A stretch of 64,000 bases of DNA from Kitasatospora azatica KCTC 9699 (lineage in GTDB: Bacteria; Actinomycetota; Actinomycetes; Streptomycetales; Streptomycetaceae). The translations under genes were made by a program, and so were the position numbers. The number at the start of each line of letters is the position of its first letter. Within the stretch, counting starts at the first letter, position 1. The notes under the pieces are model-generated. The model saw nothing but the letters and a program-made list of their open reading frames with translations. It was not told the DNA's origin and ran no database searches. The stretch lies in the NCBI RefSeq assembly GCF_000744785.1, contig NZ_JQMO01000003.1, positions 2,232,001 to 2,296,000 on the forward strand, in the 5' to 3' direction. Below are positions 32,532 to 41,824 of the stretch, piece after piece.

Positions 32532-33665
32532 GTGACGGACGAGTTCGAGCGGATCTTCGGCGCTGCCCCCACCGGGGTGTGGGCGGCGCCCGGGCGGGTC
32601 AACCTGATCGGTGAACACACCGACTACAACGACGGGTTCGTCCTGCCGATCGCTCTCCCGCATTCAGTACGGGTGACGGCCGCACCGCGGACCGATGGCC
32701 GCCTGCGGCTCTACAGCGCGCAGGGCGACGACCGGATCACCGACCTGCCGGTGGCCGGGCTGGCCCCGGGCGCGGTGGCGAGCTGGGCCGGCTACCCGGC
32801 CGGCGTGGTCTGGGCCTTGCGCGAGGCGGGGTACCAGGTCGGCGGCGCCGACCTGTACTTCGACAGCGACGTGCCGAGCGGGGCCGGGCTCTCCTCCTCG
32901 GCGGCACTGGAGTGCGCGACCGCGACCGCCTACCGCGACCTCTACGAACTCGACCTGGCACCGGCCGAGTTGGCGGTACTGTCGCAGCGGGCGGAGAACC
33001 GCTTCGTCGGGGTGCCGTGCGGCGTGATGGACCAGATGGCCTCCGCCTGCTGCGCCGAGGGCGCCGCCCTCTTCCTGGACACCAGGGACCTGACGCAGCG
33101 TCAAGTACCGTTCCGGCCGGGCGAGCAGGGCATCGACCTGCTGGTGATCGACACCCGGGTCAAGCACGACCTCGGGGACGGTGCCTACGCGGCGCTCCGG
33201 GCCGGCTGCGAACGGGCCGCCGAACTGCTGGGGCTGGCCGCCCTGCGGGACCTGCCGGTCGAGGGGCTGAGCCGGGCGCTGGCCGCGCTGCCGGCCGAAC
33301 TCGGGCCGCTGGTACGGCATGTGGTGACCGAGAACGGCCGGGTGGCACGGGCCGTCGAGCTGCTCGACAAGGGGGAGTTCGCCGCGCTGGGCCCGATCCT
33401 CACCGAGGGCCACGCCTCGCTGCGCGACGACTTCGAGGTCTCCTGCCCCGAGACCGACCTCGCGGTCGCGACCGCCGTGTCGGCCGGCGCGCTGGGCGCC
33501 CGGATGACCGGTGGCGGCTTCGGCGGCTCGGTGATCGCACTGGTCCCGCAGCAGCTGACCGGCACGGTCGAACAGGCCATCAGCGCGGCCTTCCAGGCCG
33601 CCGGTTACGCCGAGCCGGCCACCTTCACCGCCACGGCCGCCGCCGGAGCGCACCGGGTCGGCTGA
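32532..33665 (+). CDS. galK: Galactokinase
   Basis: GalK phosphorylates galactose at C1. The 377-residue GHMP kinase has the galactokinase signature GRVNLIGEHTDYNDGFVLP (about 19-37), the ATP loop PSGAGLSSSAALE (about 116-128), CGVMDQMAS and the C-terminal MTGGGFGGSVIAL. It starts with GTG, 22 bp after galE, as the third gene of the operon. Confidence 0.96.
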   Translation: MTDEFERIFGAAPTGVWAAPGRVNLIGEHTDYNDGFVLPIALPHSVRVTAAPRTDGRLRLYSAQGDDRITDLPVAGLAPGAVASWAGYPAGVVWALREAGYQVGGADLYFDSDVPSGAGLSSSAALECATATAYRDLYELDLAPAELAVLSQRAENRFVGVPCGVMDQMASACCAEGAALFLDTRDLTQRQVPFRPGEQGIDLLVIDTRVKHDLGDGAYAALRAGCERAAELLGLAALRDLPVEGLSRALAALPAELGPLVRHVVTENGRVARAVELLDKGEFAALGPILTEGHASLRDDFEVSCPETDLAVATAVSAGALGARMTGGGFGGSVIALVPQQLTGTVEQAISAAFQAAGYAEPATFTATAAAGAHRVG

Positions 33666-33788
33666 GCGTCGGGACCCGGGCCGGCGCAATCCGGGGTAAC
33701 TTCGTTGTTCCGCCACCGCCCGGCCGCGCACCCCTTACGCTGAGTCGGGTATCGGTGGGGCCGTGGCCGGAGCAGGGGGGACACCGAG

Positions 33789-34730
33789 ATGGGTCGGATC
33801 CGCGTGCTGGTGGTGGACGATCACCGGATCTTCGCCGAGGCGCTAGCCACCGCGCTGTCCGCCGAGGCGGAGATCGAGGTCGGCGCGGCGGGTAGTGCGG
33901 CCGCGGCCGAGCACGCGCTGGAACGGGCCGCCGCCGAGGGCCGCCCGTTCGACATCCTGCTGGTGGACGCCGACCTCGGCAGCACCGGCGCCGCCGTCGG
34001 TCCGCCGCGCCGACCCCGCCCGCCCGTCGAGCCCGAACCGGGCACGGGGCCGGCGGCCGGACCGGGCACCGCCGCGGGAGCGCTCCCGGGCCGCCGGGCC
34101 ACCAGCGGCGTGGTCCCCGCCCCGCGTCGTGCGGGCAGCGCTTTCGTCCCGCAGCGGCCGCCCGCGCCACCCCTGGTGACGGTGGAACAGCCGCCGGCCG
34201 GGTCGGCCCGGCGACCGGTGGACGGGATCACCCTGCTGGGCCGCGCCTGCCACACCTACCCGGGGCTGCGCGCGGTGGTGCTGGCCGCCGAGGAGGACCC
34301 GCGCCGGGCGGTGCGGGCGCTCTACGCGGGCGCCTGCGGCTGGGTGGCCAAGGAGAGCTCGCTGACCCGGCTGCTGACCGTGCTGCGCGGGGTGCTGCGC
34401 GGCGAGACCCATCTGCCGCCGACGCTGCTGACCGGAGTGGTCCGCGAGCTCACCACGGCCCGCCGGGACCGCACCGAGAGCGAGCGCCTGGTCGAGTCGC
34501 TGACGCCACGGGAGAAGCAGGTGCTGCGCTGCATGGTGGCGGGCCTGGGCCGGCAGGCGGTGGCCGAGCGGCTCTTCCTCTCCCCGCACACCGTGCGCAC
34601 CCACATGCAGAACGTGCTGGGCAAGCTGGGGGTGCACTCCACGCTCGCCGCCGTCGCCCTGGCCCGGCGCGCGGGGGTGGGGCCGGCCGAACCGGTCAGC
34701 TCGGGCAGCCAGGCGTCCAGCACCCCGTAG
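33789..34730 (+). CDS. LuxR-type response regulator with a proline-rich insert in the receiver
   Basis: The 313-residue protein has receiver strands RVLVVDDHRIF and DILLVDADLG (phospho-acceptor Asp about residue 60), then about 70 residues rich in Pro, Arg, Gly and Ala (66-135). The receiver fold then resumes with LRAVVLAAEEDPRRAVRALYAGACGWVAKES (conserved Lys kept). The LuxR helix-turn-helix is LTPREKQVLRCMVAGLGRQAVAERLFLSPHTVRTHMQNV. The insert lies after strand 3, the face that changes on phosphorylation. No kinase is adjacent. The gene ends in CCGTAG, a string repeated twice just downstream. Confidence 0.87.
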   Translation: MGRIRVLVVDDHRIFAEALATALSAEAEIEVGAAGSAAAAEHALERAAAEGRPFDILLVDADLGSTGAAVGPPRRPRPPVEPEPGTGPAAGPGTAAGALPGRRATSGVVPAPRRAGSAFVPQRPPAPPLVTVEQPPAGSARRPVDGITLLGRACHTYPGLRAVVLAAEEDPRRAVRALYAGACGWVAKESSLTRLLTVLRGVLRGETHLPPTLLTGVVRELTTARRDRTESERLVESLTPREKQVLRCMVAGLGRQAVAERLFLSPHTVRTHMQNVLGKLGVHSTLAAVALARRAGVGPAEPVSSGSQASSTP

Positions 34731-34770
34731 CAGCCCCGTACCCCGTAGCCCGTAGTCGGCGCGCGGCGGC

Positions 34771-35268
34771 TCAGGTCGGGATGTTGTCGAACGGCGCGAC
34801 CAGCTGCCGCAGCAGCGCCGCCAGCTCCGCCTGCTGCCCGCCCGACAGTTCGGCCAGCAGCTCGCGCTCGTGGGCCAGCAGCCCGGCCAACGCCTCGTCG
34901 GCCTTCAGCTGCCCGGACTCCGTGAGTCGGACCAGCACCCCGCGCCGGTCGTCGGGGTCGGGCAGTCGCTGCACCAGGTCCTTGCCCGCCAGGCGGTCGA
35001 TCCGGTTGGTCATCGTCCCGGAGGTCACCAGGGTCTGGGTGAGCAGCTGACCGGGGGAGAGCTGGTAGGGGCGACCGGCCCGGCGAAGGGCCGTCAGCAC
35101 GTCGAACTCCCAGGGTTCCAGGCCGTGCTCGGCGAAGGCCGTCCGGCGGGCCCGGTCCAGGTGGCGGGCGAGCCGGCTGACCCGGCTGAGGACCTGCAGC
35201 GGCTGCACGTCGAGGTCGGGGCGCTCTCGGCGCCATGCTGCGACCAGGCGGTCGACCTCGTCCTCCAT
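34771..35268 (-). CDS. MarR-family transcriptional regulator
   Basis: The 165-residue winged-helix protein has the MarR core: WEFDVLTALRRAGRPYQLSPGQL, TLVTSGTMTNRIDRLAGKDLVQRL (recognition helix), DPDDRRGVLVRLTESG (wing), then C-terminal dimer helices. The ATG at 35268 is preceded by GGAGG. A 25-bp imperfect palindrome 26 bp upstream is a likely autoregulatory site. The ligand is unknown. Confidence 0.92.
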   Translation of the reverse strand: MEDEVDRLVAAWRRERPDLDVQPLQVLSRVSRLARHLDRARRTAFAEHGLEPWEFDVLTALRRAGRPYQLSPGQLLTQTLVTSGTMTNRIDRLAGKDLVQRLPDPDDRRGVLVRLTESGQLKADEALAGLLAHERELLAELSGGQQAELAALLRQLVAPFDNIPT

Positions 35269-35293
35269 GTGGATCAGTGTATCGGGGGTTCTG

Positions 35294-35318
35294 TCGATAT
35301 GAAGCCTCTTGACATCGA
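35294..35318. promoter_or_regulatory. Candidate MarR operator
   Basis: TCGATATGAAG and CTTGACATCGA are inverted over 9 of 11 positions around a 3-bp spacer. The site lies between the MarR start and the end of the TetR gene, where the MarR promoter must be. Confidence 0.6.
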
Positions 35319-35343
35319 GAAAACAACGCCTTAACTCTGAGGC

Positions 35344-36075
35344 TTACTGCTGCCGCTCGCCGACCAGCCGCGGGTGCCGTTCCATCCCCTCCAGGCCGTG
35401 CCAGGCCAGGTTGACCAGGTGCGCCGCGACCTCGGACTTCTGCGGCTTGCGCACCTCCAGCCACCACTGGCCGGTCAGTGCGACCATGCCGACCAGCATC
35501 TGCGAGTACATCGGCGCCAGCCGCGGGTCGAAGCCCCGGGCCTTGAACTCCAGGCCCAGGATGTCCTCGACCTGGACCGCGATGTCGCTGATCAGCGAGG
35601 CGAAGGAACCGGTGGACTGGGCCACCGGCGAGTCCCGGACCAGGATCTTGAAGCCGTCGGTGGAGGTGTCGATGTAGTCCATCAACGCGAAGGCGGCCTG
35701 TTCCAGCAGCTCCCGCGAGTGGCCCCCGGTGAGGGCCCCGGTGACCATGTCGAGCAACAGCTGCATCTCGCGGTCCACCACCACCGCGTAGAGGCCCTCC
35801 TTGCCGCCGAAGTGCTCGTAGACCACCGGCTTGGAGACCCCGGCCCGCTCGGCGATCTCCTCCACCGATGTGCCGTCGTAGCCGCGCTCGGCGAAGACCG
35901 TCCGCCCGATGTCCAGCAGCTGCTCGCGGCGCTGCTTGCCCGTCATCCGGACCCGGCCGGCGCGGCCGCGCGCCGGAGCGGCCGAGGAGGCCGAGGCGGC
36001 GGTCGGGCGATGGCCGTCTGCGGTGTCTCCGTTGCTCCCGTTCACCCCTCCATCATGCTGTAGTCGAGGGGTCAT
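35344..36075 (-). CDS. TetR-family transcriptional regulator
   Basis: The protein has 243 residues (233 if GTG 36045 is used). After a low-complexity start it has the TetR helix-turn-helix GRTVFAERGYDGTSVEEIAERAGVSKPVVYEHFGGKEGLYAVV (about 62-104) and a helical ligand domain. The ATG at 36075 overlaps the desaturase stop (ATGA), which suggests co-transcription with that gene and control of membrane-lipid desaturation. This pairing is inferred from position. Confidence 0.88.
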   Translation of the reverse strand: MTPRLQHDGGVNGSNGDTADGHRPTAASASSAAPARGRAGRVRMTGKQRREQLLDIGRTVFAERGYDGTSVEEIAERAGVSKPVVYEHFGGKEGLYAVVVDREMQLLLDMVTGALTGGHSRELLEQAAFALMDYIDTSTDGFKILVRDSPVAQSTGSFASLISDIAVQVEDILGLEFKARGFDPRLAPMYSQMLVGMVALTGQWWLEVRKPQKSEVAAHLVNLAWHGLEGMERHPRLVGERQQ

Positions 36076-37055
36076 GCCGCGCGCCGGGCGGAGATCCGCC
36101 CCGCGTCGGGCCAGCGGACGTCGCGCGCCCAGCCGGCCAGCTCGAACCAGCGGATCAGCCGGGCCGAGGAGTCCACCTGACCGCGCAGGACCCCGTGCCG
36201 GGCCGAGGTCGGGTCGGCGTGGTGCAGGTTGTGCCAGGACTCGCCGCAGGAGAGCACCGCGAGCCACCAGACGTTGCCGGACTTGTCGCGGGACTTGAAC
36301 GGCCGCTCGCCGATCGCGTGGCAGATCGAGTTGATCGACCAGGTGACGTGGTGCAGCAGCGCGACCCGGACCAGCGAGCCCCAGAAGAAGGCGGTCAGCG
36401 CGCCCTGCCAGGACCAGCTGAGCAGGCCGCCGAGCAGCGGCGGGATCAGCATCGACAGCGTGGTCCAGAGCCAGAAGAGCCGGGAGATGGCCCGGATGTC
36501 GCGGTCCTTCACCAGGTCGGGGGCGTAGATGTGCTGCGGGGTCTGCTCGGTGTCGAAGAGCCAGCCCATGTGCGCCCACCACAGGCCCTTCATCAGGGCC
36601 GGCACGGTCTCGCCGTAGCGCCACGGCGAGTGCGGGTCGCCGTCCTTGTCGGAGAACTTGTGGTGCTTGCGATGGTCGGCGACCCAGCGCACCACCGGGC
36701 CCTCGATGGCCAGGCTGCCGGCCACCGCCATGGCGATCTTGAGCACCCGGCCGGTCTTGAAGGAGCGGTGGGTGAAGTGGCGGTGGAAGCCGACGGTGAT
36801 GCCGTGGCAGGTGAGGAAGTACATCGCGGTCGCGATCAGCAGGTCGCGCCAGCTCAGTCCCCAGCCCCAGGCCACCGGGACGGCGGCCAGCACGGCGAGG
36901 AAGGGAACCGCGATGAACAGGCCCAGCGCGATCCGCTCGGGCAGGCCCTGCTTCTCGCCGCCGAGGGTGGCGGAGACCTGGCTGTTGGGTTTCGCGGCGG
37001 GCTCCGCTGGGACGGGTCGGGCGCTGTCGAGCGCCTCGTCGGCCTGAATCGTCAT
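36072..37055 (-). CDS. Fatty-acid (acyl-CoA delta-9 type) desaturase
   Basis: The 327-residue integral membrane di-iron desaturase has the three histidine boxes GFHRHFTHRSF (about 88), DHRKHHKFSD (about 125) and ESWHNLHHADP (about 265), with hydrophobic helix pairs between. It introduces a cis double bond in acyl chains of membrane lipids. The ATG at 37055 (MTIQADEALDS) follows GAGGGA; the frame is open to 37169 but that part is basic and unlike the family. A TetR gene overlaps its 3' end. Confidence 0.92.
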   Translation of the reverse strand: MTIQADEALDSARPVPAEPAAKPNSQVSATLGGEKQGLPERIALGLFIAVPFLAVLAAVPVAWGWGLSWRDLLIATAMYFLTCHGITVGFHRHFTHRSFKTGRVLKIAMAVAGSLAIEGPVVRWVADHRKHHKFSDKDGDPHSPWRYGETVPALMKGLWWAHMGWLFDTEQTPQHIYAPDLVKDRDIRAISRLFWLWTTLSMLIPPLLGGLLSWSWQGALTAFFWGSLVRVALLHHVTWSINSICHAIGERPFKSRDKSGNVWWLAVLSCGESWHNLHHADPTSARHGVLRGQVDSSARLIRWFELAGWARDVRWPDAGRISARRAA

Positions 37056-37292
37056 GGGGTGTCCCTCGAGGGATGCGGAGGGAGGCGACCGACCGGTCGG
37101 CCGGAGCCTACGTCTGCGTAACTTACGGCATCGTAGGTTGCTCGGCAGCCGCAGGGAAGCAGGCCACACTCCAGTTGAACGAGCGCCCGATCCCGTTCGA
37201 CCGCACGCCGGGCCGCGTTGCCCCGGAGGTCACTCTTGGGATCGACGGCGATACCCAGGCGGCGGACGACTCCGGTATGGTCTGAGCAGCCA

Positions 37293-37365
37293 TCCGCCGT
37301 GGGGTAATCGGCAGCCCGCAGGCCTTTGAAGCCTTGCAGTGTTGGTTCGAATCCAACCGGCGGAG
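37293..37365 (+). tRNA. tRNA-Gln (anticodon TTG)
   Basis: The acceptor TCCGCCG pairs with CGGCGGA. The D-arm GGGT...GCCC, anticodon loop CTTTGAA and T-arm GTTGGTTCGAATCCAAC are all present. One mismatch sits at the base of the anticodon stem. CCA is not encoded. It decodes CAA. Confidence 0.92.
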
Positions 37366-37524
37366 CAGGCGGGCCGGCCGGGGCGGCGACGCCCCGGCCA
37401 GGCCTGACAGTGTGCGACCGCCCGGCGCGGCGCGGTTATTCTCGGGTCTGGTCCACGGCGCGGCGTGCGGAGCCGCGCGGACGGACCCGCCCGCCCTCCG
37501 GTCACCACCCAAGGAGCCTCCCGC

Positions 37525-39003
37525 GTGAGTGCCAACTCCCCTGCTGCCGTTCTCGTGCTCGCCGCCGGTGAAGGCACTCGGATGAAGTCCAAGGCGCTGC
37601 CCAAGGTGCTGCACGAGGTCTGTGGCCGGAGCCTGTTGGGGCATGTGGTGGCGGCCGCCGAGGAGCTGACGCCGCAGCAACTGGTGGTGGTGATCGGCCA
37701 CTTGAAGGAGCTGGTGGCGGAGCACCTGAAGTCGGCCCATCCGGCCGCCCGCGCGGTGGTGCAGGAGCAGCAGAACGGCACCGGCCACGCGGCCCGGGTC
37801 GCCGTGGAGGCGCTGGCGGCCGACGGGGTGACGCTGGACGGCACCGTGATCGTCGTCTACGGCGACACTCCGCTGCTGACCGCCGCCACCCTGCGCTCGC
37901 TGGCCGAGCAGCACCACGCCCAGGGCAACGGCGCCACCGTGCTGACCGCGAACGTGCCGGACCCGACCGGCTACGGCCGGATCCTGCGGGCCGCGGCCGG
38001 CTCCGCCGACGAGGGTTCGGTCTTCGGGATCGTCGAGCACCGCGACGCCACCGCGGAGCAGCGCGCCGTGACCGAGATCAACTCCGGCGTCTACGCCTTC
38101 GAGGGCAAGCTGCTGATCGACGCGCTGGCCCGGATCGGCACCGACAACTCGCAGGGCGAGGAGTACCTGACCGACGCCGTGGAGATCCTGCGCGAGGCCG
38201 GCCACCGGGTGGGCGCCGTGGTCGCCGAGGACTACCGCGACATCCTGGGCATCAACGACCGGGTCCAGCTCGCCGAGGCCCGCCGGCTGCTGAACGACCG
38301 GCTGCTCGAGCGGGCGATGCGGGCCGGCGTCACCGTGGTCGACCCGGCCAGCACCTGGATCGACGTGCAGGTCGGCTACGAGCCGGACGCCGTGCTGCTG
38401 CCCGGCACCCAGCTGCACGGCGCCACCCACCTGGGCGAGGCCAGCCGGGTGGGCCCGAACAGCACGCTGACCGACACCGTGGTCGGCGCCGGCGCCACGG
38501 TCAGCAACACCACCGCCGAGCGGGCCGAGATCGGCCCGGGCGCCACCGTCGGCCCGTACGCCTACCTGCGCGGCGGCGTGGTGCTGGGCGCCAAGGGCAA
38601 GGTCGGCACCTTCGTCGAGATCAAGAAGTCGACCATCGGTGCCGGCGCCAAGGTGCCGCACCTGTCCTACATGGGTGACGCGACGATCGGCGAGGGCGCG
38701 AACATCGGCGCCGCCAGCGTCACCTGCAACTGGGACGGGGTGAACAAGTACCCGACGGTGATCGGCAAGCACGCGCGGGTCGGTTCGGACACCATGCTGG
38801 TCGCGCCGGTCACCATCGGTGACGGCGCCTACACGGCGGCCGGCTCGGTGATCGACGGCGACGTGCCCCCGGGTGCGCTCGGCGTGAGCCGCGCGAAGCA
38901 GCGCAATGTCGAGGGCTGGGTGGCGCGCAGGCGCTCCGGTACTGCTTCCGCCGAGGCGGCCGCTGCCGCGCTGGGCGAGGCTGCGGGGCAGCCGGAGGCG
39001 TGA
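37525..39003 (+). CDS. glmU: Bifunctional UDP-N-acetylglucosamine diphosphorylase/glucosamine-1-phosphate N-acetyltransferase
   Basis: GlmU makes UDP-GlcNAc for the cell wall in two steps. The 492-residue protein has the uridylyltransferase loop LAAGEGTRMKSKALPKVLH at residue 12 onwards, QNGTGHA, YGDTPLL, and NSGVYAF. A left-handed beta-helix acetyltransferase follows, with hexapeptide repeats and GTFVEIKKSTIG, KVPHLSYMGDA, CNWDG. The GTG at 37525 has AAGGAG 8 nt upstream. It begins the conserved glmU-prs-rplY-pth cluster. Confidence 0.96.
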   Translation: MSANSPAAVLVLAAGEGTRMKSKALPKVLHEVCGRSLLGHVVAAAEELTPQQLVVVIGHLKELVAEHLKSAHPAARAVVQEQQNGTGHAARVAVEALAADGVTLDGTVIVVYGDTPLLTAATLRSLAEQHHAQGNGATVLTANVPDPTGYGRILRAAAGSADEGSVFGIVEHRDATAEQRAVTEINSGVYAFEGKLLIDALARIGTDNSQGEEYLTDAVEILREAGHRVGAVVAEDYRDILGINDRVQLAEARRLLNDRLLERAMRAGVTVVDPASTWIDVQVGYEPDAVLLPGTQLHGATHLGEASRVGPNSTLTDTVVGAGATVSNTTAERAEIGPGATVGPYAYLRGGVVLGAKGKVGTFVEIKKSTIGAGAKVPHLSYMGDATIGEGANIGAASVTCNWDGVNKYPTVIGKHARVGSDTMLVAPVTIGDGAYTAAGSVIDGDVPPGALGVSRAKQRNVEGWVARRRSGTASAEAAAAALGEAAGQPEA

Positions 39004-39207
39004 AACGCCTCACGTGACGTCTCGACCGGCGGTCCCGGGACGGACGCTTCGCGGCCGGGCGCGTAACCTGGTGTACATACGTGCGCCGTGGGGCTGTAGC
39101 CCGAGCGAGGCGTACCCCAATCCCCTGTCGACCACCGACCCGGGCGGCCTCGCCGTCCGGGTGCGGCGCGGCGGGACCATGCGGCAGCAACGCGAGGAGA
39201 CGGTGCA

Positions 39208-40185
39208 GTGAGCGGGATCACGACGTCGGGTGAGAAGAAGCTGAAGCTCTTCTCCGGCCGTGCCCACCCCGAGCTGGCGAAGGAGGTGGCCGAGGCACTG
39301 GGCACCGAACTCGTCCCGACCAAGGCCTACGAGTTCGCCAATGGCGAGATCTACGTCCGCTTCCTGGAGTCCGCCCGGGGGGCGGACTGTTTTGTGATGC
39401 AGAGCCACACGGCTCCGATCAACCAGTGGATCATGGAACAGCTGATCATGATCGACGCGCTGAAGCGGGCCTCCGCGCGGAGCATCACCGCGATCCTGCC
39501 GTTCTACGGCTACGCCCGCCAGGACAAGAAGCACCTGGGCCGCGAGCCGATCTCGGCCCGCCTGGTCGCCGACCTGCTGGCCCAGGCAGGCGCCGACCGG
39601 ATCATGGCCGTGGACCTGCACACCGCGCAGATCCAGGGCTTCTTCTCCGGCCCGGTGGACCACCTGTTCGCGCTGCCGCTGCTCTGCGACTACGTGGGCG
39701 AGAAGGTCGACCGCTCCAAGCTGACCATCGTCTCGCCGGACGCCGGCCGGGTGAAGGTCGCCGACCAGTGGTGCGACCGGCTGGACGCCCCGCTGGCGAT
39801 CATCCACAAGCGCCGGGACGTCACCCAGGCCAACACCATCCTCTCCGCCGAGGTGGTCGGTGACGTCAAGGACCGGGTCTGCGTGCTGGTCGACGACATG
39901 ATCGACACCGCCGGCACCATCTGCGCCGCCGCCGACGCGCTCTTCGACAACGGTGCGGCCGACGTGATCGTGGCCGCCACCCACGGCGTGCTCTCCGGCC
40001 CGGCCGCGGACCGGCTGAAGAACTCCCGGGTCAGCGAGTTCGTCTTCACCAACACCCTGCCCTGCCCGGCCGAGCTGCAGATGGACAAGGTCACCACGCT
40101 CTCCATCGCCCCGTCGATCGCCGCCGCGATCCGCGAGGTCTTCGAGGAGGGCTCGGTCACCTCGCTCTTCGAGGGTGTCCACTGA
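39208..40185 (+). CDS. prs: Ribose-phosphate pyrophosphokinase
   Basis: This enzyme makes PRPP from ribose-5-phosphate and ATP for nucleotide, His and Trp synthesis. The 325-residue class I enzyme has LKLFSGRAHPELAKEVA, FANGEIYVRF, ARQDKKHLGREPISARL, VDLHTAQIQGFF and the PRPP loop VLVDDMIDTAGTI. It starts at GTG 39208 with GAGGAG upstream. Confidence 0.96.
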   Translation: MSGITTSGEKKLKLFSGRAHPELAKEVAEALGTELVPTKAYEFANGEIYVRFLESARGADCFVMQSHTAPINQWIMEQLIMIDALKRASARSITAILPFYGYARQDKKHLGREPISARLVADLLAQAGADRIMAVDLHTAQIQGFFSGPVDHLFALPLLCDYVGEKVDRSKLTIVSPDAGRVKVADQWCDRLDAPLAIIHKRRDVTQANTILSAEVVGDVKDRVCVLVDDMIDTAGTICAAADALFDNGAADVIVAATHGVLSGPAADRLKNSRVSEFVFTNTLPCPAELQMDKVTTLSIAPSIAAAIREVFEEGSVTSLFEGVH

Positions 40186-40200
40186 CGGCCCCTCAGTGAC

Positions 40201-40237
40201 ATCGGCCCCCGGCGCGTTCGTTGCGCCGGGGGCCGAT
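40201..40237 (+). terminator. Rho-independent terminator after prs
   Basis: A 15-bp GC stem (ATCGGCCCCCGGCGC and complement) around a 7-nt loop is followed by TTTC. It separates prs from rplY. Confidence 0.85.
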
Positions 40238-40407
40238 TTCATGGTTGACGCGAGGTGCGGTTAGACTCGTGAGACTGCTCGGCGAGGGACGCTTCTGTGT
40301 GCTCCGTGATCGACGCGCTGGATAATTCCGCCGAGCTGCCCCATGTATGTGAGGGTGTGGCCCGGCGGTTTCGCTTTCTGCACCCGTTCTTCCTCCCAGG
40401 AGTGCAG

Positions 40408-41010
40408 ATGTCCGAGATCCGCCTTGCCGCTGAGCCCCGCAACGAGTTCGGCAAGGGTGCCGCCCGTCGCGCCCGCCGCGCCGGCTTCGTCCCCGGTGTC
40501 GTGTACGGCCACGGCCACACCCCGGTGCACCTGAACCTGCCCGGCCACGACCTCATGATGGCGCTCAAGACCCCGAACGCCCTGCTGGTCGTCCCGATCG
40601 AGGGCAAGGACGAGTTCGTCCTGCCGAAGGCCGTGCAGCGCGAGGCCATCAAGCGCACCATCGAGCACGTCGACCTGCTGCTGGTCAAGCGCGGCGAGAA
40701 GGTCACCGTCGAGATCCCGGTCCACACCGAGGGCGAGCTGGCCCCCGGCGGCAACCTGGTCGAGCACGTGCTGAACGCGCTGCCGATCGAGGCCGAGGCC
40801 ACCCACCTGCCCGAGTCGGTCACCGTCTCGATCGAGGGCCTGGAGGCCGGCGCCTCCATCCTGGCCGGCGACATCGTCCTGCCGAAGGGCACCACGCTCA
40901 ACGTCGAGGCCGACGCCGTCGTGCTGCAGATCATCGGTGCCCAGGCCGCCCCCGCCGACGAGGAGGCCGAGGAGGCCGCCGAGGGCGCTGAGGCTCCGGC
41001 CGAGGCCTGA
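40408..41010 (+). CDS. rplY: 50S ribosomal protein L25 (CTC form)
   Basis: The 200-residue protein binds 5S rRNA. The L25 domain EIRLAAEPRNEFGKGAARRARRAGFVPGVVYGHG is followed by the TL5-type beta domain and an acidic tail (DEEAEEAAEGAEAPAEA). The ATG at 40408 has AGGAG 5 nt upstream; the frame is open further but without family similarity. Confidence 0.95.
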   Translation: MSEIRLAAEPRNEFGKGAARRARRAGFVPGVVYGHGHTPVHLNLPGHDLMMALKTPNALLVVPIEGKDEFVLPKAVQREAIKRTIEHVDLLLVKRGEKVTVEIPVHTEGELAPGGNLVEHVLNALPIEAEATHLPESVTVSIEGLEAGASILAGDIVLPKGTTLNVEADAVVLQIIGAQAAPADEEAEEAAEGAEAPAEA

Positions 41011-41032
41011 GCTTCGCGGTAGTACCCGCTTC

Positions 41033-41068
41033 GCTGCCCCGGCTCCCGCTTCTGGGAGTCGGGGCAGC
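41033..41068 (+). terminator. Stem-loop after rplY
   Basis: Arms GCTGCCCCGGCTCCC and GGGAGTCGGGGCAGC (one mismatch) flank a 6-nt loop; there is no T-run. It lies 31 bp before pth and may be an attenuator. Confidence 0.65.
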
Positions 41069-41099
41069 GGCATGAGATCCGGCAGGAAGAATGGTTGGC

Positions 41100-41675
41100 A
41101 TGAGTGACTACAGCGGTCCATGGCTGATCGTGGGCCTCGGCAACCCGGGCGAGGGCTACGCCCGGAACCGGCACAACATCGGCTTCATGGTGGTCGACCT
41201 GCTGGCCCAGCGGATCGGCGCCAAGTTCAAGGCGCACAAGAGCCGGGCCCAGATCGCCGAGGGTCGGCTGGTCGGGCAGCGGGTGGTGCTGGCCAAGCCG
41301 ATGACCTTCATGAACCTCTCCGGCGGCCCGGTGACCGCGCTGCGCGACTTCTACAAGGCGCCGACCGCCTCGATCGTGGCGGTCCACGACGAGTTGGACG
41401 TCGACTACGCGGCCCTGCGGCTCAAGCTGGGCGGCGGCGACAACGGGCACAACGGCCTCAAGTCGATCACCAAGTCGCTCGGCCCCGAGTACTACCGGGT
41501 GCGCTGCGGCGTCGGCCGTCCGCCCGGCCGGATGGAGGTCGCCGACTTCGTGCTCAAGGACTTCTCGTCCACCGAGCGCAAGGAGCTGGACTGGTTCGTC
41601 GACCGGGCCGCCGACGCCGTCGAGGCGCTGCTGACGGAGGGTCTGGAGCGGGCCCAGAGCACCTACAACTCCTGA
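41100..41675 (+). CDS. pth: Peptidyl-tRNA hydrolase
   Basis: Pth releases tRNA from drop-off peptidyl-tRNA. The 191-residue protein has LIVGLGNPGEGYARNRHNIG (catalytic His about 27), KPMTFMNLSGGPV, VHDELDVDY (Asp) and GGDNGHNGLKSI. The ATG at 41100 is preferred because AGGAAGA lies about 10 nt upstream, while ATG 41091 is too close to it. Confidence 0.95.
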   Translation: MSDYSGPWLIVGLGNPGEGYARNRHNIGFMVVDLLAQRIGAKFKAHKSRAQIAEGRLVGQRVVLAKPMTFMNLSGGPVTALRDFYKAPTASIVAVHDELDVDYAALRLKLGGGDNGHNGLKSITKSLGPEYYRVRCGVGRPPGRMEVADFVLKDFSSTERKELDWFVDRAADAVEALLTEGLERAQSTYNS

Positions 41676-41824
41676 CCGGATCCTGACGGCCCGTCGGTCG
41701 CCGCCGCCCCGGTGGCCGCCAGGGCAACAGTCGTACAACTCTTCCCCGCAGCCCCCAATCCGGTGACCGGGCACCAGGTTTCATCGGGTACGGTCGATCC
41801 GGACTTGGGGAAGGTGGGGCGCTG

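Noticed and set aside
34723..34755. Stop-anchored repeat (CCCGTAG three times) after the second response regulator
   Set aside because: The spacing is irregular and the unit is very short, so it was not counted with the clear arrays.
40245..40267. Promoter TTGACG/TAGACT upstream of rplY
   Set aside because: The spacing of 11 bp is too short for a normal sigma-70-type promoter.
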